A stretch of 18,880 nt of DNA from Bacteroidota bacterium (GTDB lineage: Bacteria; Bacteroidota; Bacteroidia; Flavobacteriales; Flavobacteriaceae). The position numbers and the translations under genes were made by a program. This document shows positions 14,682 through 18,880 of this stretch, piece by piece. Where the stretch lies: assembly GCA_947468985.1 (NCBI GenBank), contig CANINJ010000004.1, positions 1 through 18,880 of the forward strand, given 5' to 3'. Under the pieces are notes generated by a model, which was given only the letters and a program-made list of their open reading frames with translations, was not told where the DNA came from and searched no databases. How positions within the stretch are numbered: position 1 is the first letter of the stretch; every line of letters begins with the position of its first letter.

Positions 14682-15070
14682 TGAGTGCATCAATAGAAAA
14701 ATCGGAACAAGAGTGGAAAGACCAATTGGGTTTAGAGCGCTATAAAATCCTTCGCCAAAAAGGCACAGAATTTCCACATTCAGGAAAATACAACCTCTAT
14801 TTCGAAAAAGGAACATATTGTTGTGGCGGTTGCGGCGAACCATTATTTGAAAGCGATTCTAAGTTTGACGCCCATTGCGGATGGCCTTCCTTCGACGAAT
14901 CTATACCTGGAAAAGTAAAATATATTAAAGATGCTACGCACGGAATGATTCGTACAGAAATTGTTTGTGCCAATTGTGGCGGGCATTTAGGACACGTTTT
15001 TGATGATGGACCAACGAAAACTGGGCAACGTTATTGTGTGAATTCGCTATCTGTAGATTTTAAAAAATAG
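14681..15070 (+). CDS. msrB: Peptide-methionine (R)-S-oxide reductase, cytosolic form
   Basis: This 129-residue MsrB has no signal peptide, so it is cytosolic. Zinc ligands are Cys48/Cys51 (CGGC) and Cys96/Cys99 (CANC), followed by [12 protein letters not shown]; the catalytic Cys119 is in RYCVNS. A Cys in CGWPSF (66) is the usual extra conserved cysteine. It is a tandem paralogue of the preceding gene, with closely matching cores (for example [10 protein letters not shown] in both). The two copies appear to split the same repair reaction between cytosol and envelope. A 7-bp hairpin (15077-15103) follows the stop. Confidence 0.95.
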   Translation: MSASIEKSEQEWKDQLGLERYKILRQKGTEFPHSGKYNLYFEKGTYCCGGCGEPLFESDSKFDAHCGWPSFDESIPGKVKYIKDATHGMIRTEIVCANCGGHLGHVFDDGPTKTGQRYCVNSLSVDFKK

Positions 15071-15076
15071 ATTTTA

Positions 15077-15103
15077 TCTCAAATCATCATTGTTCTTTTG
15101 AGA
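15077..15103 (+). terminator. Weak hairpin after the msrB operon
   Basis: TCTCAAA (15077-15083) and TTTGAGA (15097-15103) pair over 7 bp with a 13-nt loop directly after the second msrB stop. No T-run follows, so it may only attenuate. Confidence 0.3.
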
Positions 15104-15113
15104 ATACCGCTCG

Positions 15114-15162
15114 AATTATCATCCTATCTTATTATTATTTCGTAAATTTAAGGATGATAATT
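15114..15162 (+). promoter_or_regulatory. 12-bp inverted repeat framing the channel-gene promoter
   Basis: AATTATCATCCT (15114-15125) and AGGATGATAATT (15151-15162) are perfect inverted repeats 25 bp apart. Between them lies TAAATTTA (15143-15150), one mismatch from the -7 box. The left arm covers the expected -33 region and the right arm the expected start site, so a bound regulator could block the promoter. The ATG is 14 bp after the right arm. Confidence 0.45.
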
Positions 15163-15175
15163 TATTCCATTCATT

Positions 15176-15889
15176 ATGTTACAAATCTTAAAGAAACTGC
15201 TAATCGGAAATGGAACTAAATTTGAAACTGCGGTGCAAAATCCCGTTCAAAAAAGTATCTATAACATCAAAGCGATTTGGAATAATGACCACCAAGACGA
15301 CAATGGAATTGAAAAGATAATTCGGCTTTTCCTTTCCTCTTCACAGTTATTTTTTCCTGGAATTTACATTAAGTTTTTAGCCGATAAAAAAGGACCTCAA
15401 TATCTTGATTTATCTACAGATTTCTATGTATTACTGAAAGTTATGTTTCCAATTTTGATTTTAATCAACCATTGGCAGGTCAATAATTTTGTGATTTATG
15501 CGATGGTTTATGTCTTGTTGGAAACCATTTTATACATTCCAACCTTAATTTTTGCGTCAGATACTTTTTCAAAACCTCGCTCTTACAGAAGGTCGATGTT
15601 ATTATTATTCTTCAATTATTTGGAAATTGTGTTTGCTTATGCAGTACTTTATACTTGCGGAAATCATCTAAACGAGCCTTTCAACCATTGGTTTGATGCC
15701 GTTTATTTTAGTATTATCACTTCATCTTCAATTGGGTATGGCGATTATTATCCAATAACAACTTATGGTAAATTTTTAGTCAGTACTCAAGCGTTATTAT
15801 TTTTGTTTTTTGTAGTATTATTCTTAAACTTTTTTTCAACAAAAATTAAAGGAAAAGGATATTTTGACCACGGAAGTAAAGAAAATTAA
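15176..15889 (+). CDS. Potassium-channel-like membrane protein
   Basis: This 237-residue membrane protein has a C-terminal pore module. A membrane helix at about 142-161 is followed by a pore loop with the K+ selectivity filter TSSSIGYGD (182-190; S-I-G-Y-G-D) and a final helix at about 200-221. Two further hydrophobic segments at about 84-98 and 104-127 make four in total, so this is an Ion_trans_2-type channel with two extra N-terminal helices. The first ~50 residues and the short C-tail are hydrophilic; no RCK/TrkA domain is present, so gating is not obvious. The promoter is framed by a 12-bp inverted repeat. The stop overlaps the convergent kdsB stop by 4 bp. Confidence 0.85.
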   Translation: MLQILKKLLIGNGTKFETAVQNPVQKSIYNIKAIWNNDHQDDNGIEKIIRLFLSSSQLFFPGIYIKFLADKKGPQYLDLSTDFYVLLKVMFPILILINHWQVNNFVIYAMVYVLLETILYIPTLIFASDTFSKPRSYRRSMLLLFFNYLEIVFAYAVLYTCGNHLNEPFNHWFDAVYFSIITSSSIGYGDYYPITTYGKFLVSTQALLFLFFVVLFLNFFSTKIKGKGYFDHGSKEN

Positions 15890-16611
15890 ATTAATTTTCT
15901 AGCTTTTTCTAAATCTTCAAGAGTGTCAATTCCTATTCCGATGTGAGTGGTTTCAACCATTTTTATTCGTTTTCCAAATTCTAAGTAGCGTAATTGCTCT
16001 AATTTCTCGGAAGCTTCTAAGGACTTCATTGGCAAACTATAAAAATCCAATAAGGCTTGTTTTCTAAAAGCATAAATCCCGATGTGTTGCATATAACGCA
16101 CGCCAACGTTCACTTCTCTTGGATAAGGAATTACAGAACGAGAAAAATACAATGCAAAATTATTCTGATCTACAACAACTTTTACATTGTTTGGATTGTT
16201 AATCTCTTCAATAACTGTAATTTCTCGCATTAGCGAAGCCAAATCAACTTCGTTTTCGGTGTCATTTCTAAAAATATGCAGCAGTTTTTCTAACGGTTCT
16301 TTATTAATAAAAGGTTCGTCTCCTTGAACATTGACAACAATATCAACATCCAAATGTTCAACAGCTTCGGCAATTCTATCGCTTCCAGATTCGTGTTCTT
16401 TAATGCTCATAATGGCTTTTCCACCTTGAGAAACAATTTCATTGAATATCAAATCAGAATCGGTTACAACAAATACATCGTCAAATAAATTGGTATTTAC
16501 CGCCGCTTCGTAGGTTTTGGAAATGACCGTTTTACCACCTAAATCTTGCATTAATTTAGCGTAAAATCGTGTCGAGGCGTATCTTGCGGGAATAACTGCT
16601 ATTATTTTCAT
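15886..16611 (-). CDS. kdsB: 3-deoxy-manno-octulosonate cytidylyltransferase
   Basis: The 241-residue enzyme activates Kdo with CTP to CMP-Kdo, the donor for lipid A-core assembly in the outer membrane. The nucleotide-binding start [21 protein letters not shown] (7-27) departs slightly from the usual STRFPGKPL (FYAKL). Conserved NVQGDEPFI (94-102) carries the metal-binding Asp98, and [12 protein letters not shown] and [14 protein letters not shown] follow. Length is normal. It follows the RecD-like gene by 46 bp on the same strand, but a TAAGTTTG -7 box in that gap suggests its own promoter. The stop overlaps the convergent channel gene. Confidence 0.96.
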   Translation of the reverse strand: MKIIAVIPARYASTRFYAKLMQDLGGKTVISKTYEAAVNTNLFDDVFVVTDSDLIFNEIVSQGGKAIMSIKEHESGSDRIAEAVEHLDVDIVVNVQGDEPFINKEPLEKLLHIFRNDTENEVDLASLMREITVIEEINNPNNVKVVVDQNNFALYFSRSVIPYPREVNVGVRYMQHIGIYAFRKQALLDFYSLPMKSLEASEKLEQLRYLEFGKRIKMVETTHIGIGIDTLEDLEKARKLI

Positions 16612-16628
16612 AAATTACTTTTGAAATA

Positions 16629-16636
16629 CAAACTTA
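16629..16636 (-). promoter_or_regulatory. -7 promoter box of kdsB
   Basis: TAAGTTTG on the minus strand is an exact TAnnTTTG match in the 46-bp gap upstream of kdsB. The implied leader is only about 11 nt, and no TTTG is at -33. Confidence 0.35.
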
Positions 16637-16657
16637 CAAATGATTTTATAAATAAAA

Positions 16658-18079
16658 CTATTCTTCAAAATTTTCGTCTTTGAAACCTATCAAATACAAC
16701 TTGTCTTTTGCTCTTGTGATTGCTGTATATAACCATCGTATATAATCTCTATCGATGCCGTTTGGCAAATACGGTTGTTCAATAAACACAGTATTCCATT
16801 GTCCTCCTTGCGATTTATGACAAGTAATTGCATACGAAAACTTGACTTGCAGCGCATTGAAATATTCGTTTTCTTTTACTTTTTGAAACATTTTAAACTT
16901 GGTTTCTCCTTCATAATCTTTCATCACTTCTTGGTACAATCTATTGGATTCTTCGTAGGTTAATGATGGTGATTCACTGGTAATTGTATCCATCAATAAT
17001 ACGGTTTCTAATGGAATTTGATTAGGATAATCGACCATTCTGATTTTGACTTTAGCAAATTTAAAACCATATAATTCTTGAATATTAAAAATTTCTAAGA
17101 CTTCAATAATATCACCATTGGCAATAAAACCAGCTTCGTCAGAATCTTTAAGCCAGAAGTAATTGTTTTTCACCACCATCAAAAAATCACCTGTGGACAA
17201 TTCGCTTTCCTTGTCTAATATTTTGGTGCGGATTTGCTCGTTATATTGATTCGCACGTTTATTAGAACGAACGATAAAGGCAGTATCTTCAATACTATAA
17301 TTGCTATATGCCGAATTAATTGCATCTTGAATATCGTAGCCATCAGTAAGTCGAACAATATCTTTAAACCCACGTAATTGAAATTTGAAACTGTCAAAAA
17401 AAGTATCTTTCAACACTTCTCGAAGTTCGGTTGCATTGAATAAAATACCTGAATTTTCTTCCTGACGCATTACTTCGTCCAACTCAATGTGCTTGATTTC
17501 TTTATTGTAATGCATTCCCAAAGTATCAATATTTAAAGCGGGGGAAATGTCTAAATTTACGGGGGGCAACTGCGCAGTATCTCCCAATAATATCATTTTG
17601 CAATTGGTTCCTGAATAAATATAAGAAATCAAATCGTCTAATAATGACCCGTTTTCATACATTTTACTTTCGGAATTCGTGTCCGAAATCATCGAAGCTT
17701 CATCAACTATAAAGAAAGTGTTTTTGTGTTTGTTTTGTTGCAACGTAAAACTCACGCCACCACCAGCGCCTTTCTTTGGAAAATATATTTTTTTGTGAAT
17801 CGTAAACGCAGGTTTCTGAGAATAATTTGCAATAACTTTTGCCGCACGACCTGTTGGCGCAAGCAAAACATACTTTTTATTGATTTCAATTAAATTATTT
17901 ACAATCGTTGAAATCACGGTAGTTTTTCCAGTTCCTGCATATCCTTTCAAGACAAATATCTCATTATTATCGTCATTGGTAATAAATTCCGCTATTTGCT
18001 GAAAGAAAATATCCTGTTTATTCGTGGGAATAAATGGGAATTGTCTTCGCAAAAGTGAGTAAAAATGACTTGAATTCAT
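16658..18079 (-). CDS. RecD-like superfamily 1 DNA helicase (AAA family ATPase)
   Basis: This is a 473-residue protein if started at ATG 18077-18079. A longer in-frame start at 18160 adds 27 residues, part of which are encoded by a dispersed intergenic repeat, so the shorter start is preferred; it begins MNSSHFYSLLRRQFPFIPT. Helicase motifs in order: Walker A GYAGTGKTT (46-54), motif II FFIVDEAS, motif III LLGDTAQLPP, a late SYAITCHKSQGGQW block (motif V) and YTAITRAKDKLYLIG (motif VI). The arrangement is that of RecD-type helicases of Bacteroidota. It is shorter than RecD2 and has no visible N-terminal HhH region. A role in DNA repair or recombination is inferred. Confidence 0.9.
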   Translation of the reverse strand: MNSSHFYSLLRRQFPFIPTNKQDIFFQQIAEFITNDDNNEIFVLKGYAGTGKTTVISTIVNNLIEINKKYVLLAPTGRAAKVIANYSQKPAFTIHKKIYFPKKGAGGGVSFTLQQNKHKNTFFIVDEASMISDTNSESKMYENGSLLDDLISYIYSGTNCKMILLGDTAQLPPVNLDISPALNIDTLGMHYNKEIKHIELDEVMRQEENSGILFNATELREVLKDTFFDSFKFQLRGFKDIVRLTDGYDIQDAINSAYSNYSIEDTAFIVRSNKRANQYNEQIRTKILDKESELSTGDFLMVVKNNYFWLKDSDEAGFIANGDIIEVLEIFNIQELYGFKFAKVKIRMVDYPNQIPLETVLLMDTITSESPSLTYEESNRLYQEVMKDYEGETKFKMFQKVKENEYFNALQVKFSYAITCHKSQGGQWNTVFIEQPYLPNGIDRDYIRWLYTAITRAKDKLYLIGFKDENFEE

Positions 18080-18091
18080 AGATGGATATTT

Positions 18092-18120
18092 CACCGCAAA
18101 GTACGCAAAGTTTTTTTTTG
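18092..18120. repeat. Dispersed CCGCAAAG-type repeat in the helicase leader
   Basis: On the plus strand ACCGCAAAGTACGCAAAG is followed by a run of nine T. Motifs of the form CCGCAAAG-n-CGCAAAG-T(n) are familiar as intergenic repeats in Bacteroidota genomes. It contains two CGCAAAG units spaced 9 bp apart. Confidence 0.4.
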
Positions 18121-18179
18121 AGTGTTTATAAATTGTTGATAATATCAAAATAAAATTCAAAATTTTATATTTGAATTTA

Positions 18180-18264
18180 ATACCAATTATATTTATTGAT
18201 TAGTCTAATCATTATGGTATAATGCAGCAGTATATTTCATTTAGTCCAATTTTTATTGGACTAA
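18180..18264. other. Cluster of inverted repeats between ettA and the helicase gene
   Basis: TGATTAG-t-CTAATCA (18197-18211) is nested within ATACCA (18180-18185) and TGGTAT (18215-18220). Then TTAGTCCAAT-tttt-ATTGGACTAA (18241-18264) forms a 10-bp stem with a 4-nt loop. The motif TTAG(T)C recurs in both. This 250-bp gap must also hold the helicase promoter; no exact TAnnTTTG box was found. Confidence 0.4.
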
Positions 18265-18301
18265 TTTGAAATAACAAGCGGTATAATTTTGAAAACAGCA
18301 C

Positions 18302-18326
18302 AAAAAAAAGAGACCGTTTGGTCTCT
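18302..18326 (-). terminator. Rho-independent terminator of ettA
   Basis: AGAGACC (18309-18315) and GGTCTCT (18320-18326) pair perfectly around a 4-nt loop, 7 bp after the ettA stop. On the minus strand the stem runs into eight T residues. Confidence 0.9.
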
Positions 18327-18333
18327 CTTTACT

Positions 18334-18880
18334 TTAACTTCTAATTAGTTTTCTATATTTCAATCGTTTCGGGGTTAAATCTCCACCCAAACGTTTCTTC
18401 TTATTTTCCTCATAATCAGAGAATCCACCTTCAAAATAATAGACTTCGGAATTTCCTTCAAATGCCAAAATGTGCGTACAAATTCTATCCAAAAACCATC
18501 TGTCGTGAGAAATTACAACGGCACAACCAGCAAAATTCTCTAAACCTTCTTCCAATGCACGAAGCGTATTGATGTCCAAATCATTCGTTGGCTCATCTAA
18601 TAAAAGTACGTTTCCTTCTTCTTTCAAAGTCATTGCAAGATGCAAACGGTTACGTTCTCCACCAGAAAGCATCGAAACTTTCTTGTTTTGTTCCCCACCA
18701 CCAAAATTAAATCTTGACAAATAAGCTCTTGAATTTACTTGCTTTCCGCCCATCATAATCAATTCTTGTCCGTCAGCGAAGTTCTCCCAAATTGATTTCT
18801 CAGGATTTATATTGGAATGCGCCTGATCGACATAAGCGATTTTTACAGTTTCACCAATTAAAAATTCTCCAGCATCTGGT
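18334..18880 (-). CDS. ettA: Energy-dependent translational throttle protein EttA (3' part)
   Basis: The frame is open to the window end, so only about 182 C-terminal residues of a protein usually near 560 residues are seen. This is the second ABC domain of an ABC-F protein: LIGETVKIAYVDQ near the start, signature LSGGERNRLHLA, Walker B LLLDEPTNDLD and the switch histidine in ISHDRWFLDRI. The ending EENKKKRLGGDLTPKRLKYRKL is typical of EttA, which binds the ribosomal E site and restrains the first elongation steps when ATP is low. It has no membrane domain. A strong terminator follows the stop. Confidence 0.95.
   Translation of the reverse strand, partial: PDAGEFLIGETVKIAYVDQAHSNINPEKSIWENFADGQELIMMGGKQVNSRAYLSRFNFGGGEQNKKVSMLSGGERNRLHLAMTLKEEGNVLLLDEPTNDLDINTLRALEEGLENFAGCAVVISHDRWFLDRICTHILAFEGNSEVYYFEGGFSDYEENKKKRLGGDLTPKRLKYRKLIRS

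Overview
The window is AT-rich and looks like a chromosomal segment of a Flavobacterium-like member of the Bacteroidota. The evidence is a PorQ subunit of the type IX secretion system, several lipoproteins with Bacteroidota-style signal peptides, A-rich leaders without clear Shine-Dalgarno sites, promoter -7 boxes of the TAnnTTTG type, and many short fold-back intergenic repeats. No tRNA, rRNA, CRISPR array or complete insertion sequence was seen.

Layout. Positions 1-4480 are an accessory, repeat-dense stretch. It holds the 3' part of a LETM1-like gene, a small lipoprotein gene, an 8-unit 21-bp palindromic tandem repeat, a parDE toxin-antitoxin pair behind a large palindromic operator, and a gene for a hydrophilic protein of three 56-residue repeats. 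Two near-identical copies of a ~205-bp repeat flank that last gene. Two short open segments (951-1061 and 3060-3233) look like gene debris.

Positions 4485-13149 are a conserved block, all on the minus strand: a NupG-like nucleoside transporter, cmk, porQ, lon, a lipocalin-like lipoprotein, a UMF1-family MFS transporter and an M48 metalloprotease lipoprotein. porQ and cmk are 3 nt apart and form an operon; a strong terminator separates them from lon. Positions 13345-15889 run on the plus strand: an alpha/beta hydrolase, two tandem msrB genes (one exported lipoprotein, one cytosolic) and a K+-channel-like protein. kdsB, a RecD-like helicase and the 3' end of ettA follow on the minus strand to the window end.

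How the genes fit together. The conserved part is housekeeping and envelope biology: protein quality control (Lon, M48 protease, MsrB pair), T9SS secretion (PorQ), lipopolysaccharide Kdo activation (KdsB), nucleotide supply (Cmk, nucleoside uptake), DNA repair or recombination (RecD-like) and translation control (EttA). The most unusual part is the repeat-bounded region at about 2.1-4.4 kb. There parDE interrupts one copy of a composite repeat whose uninterrupted version lies 1.4 kb downstream, and the two copies bracket a cassette carrying the 56-residue-repeat protein.
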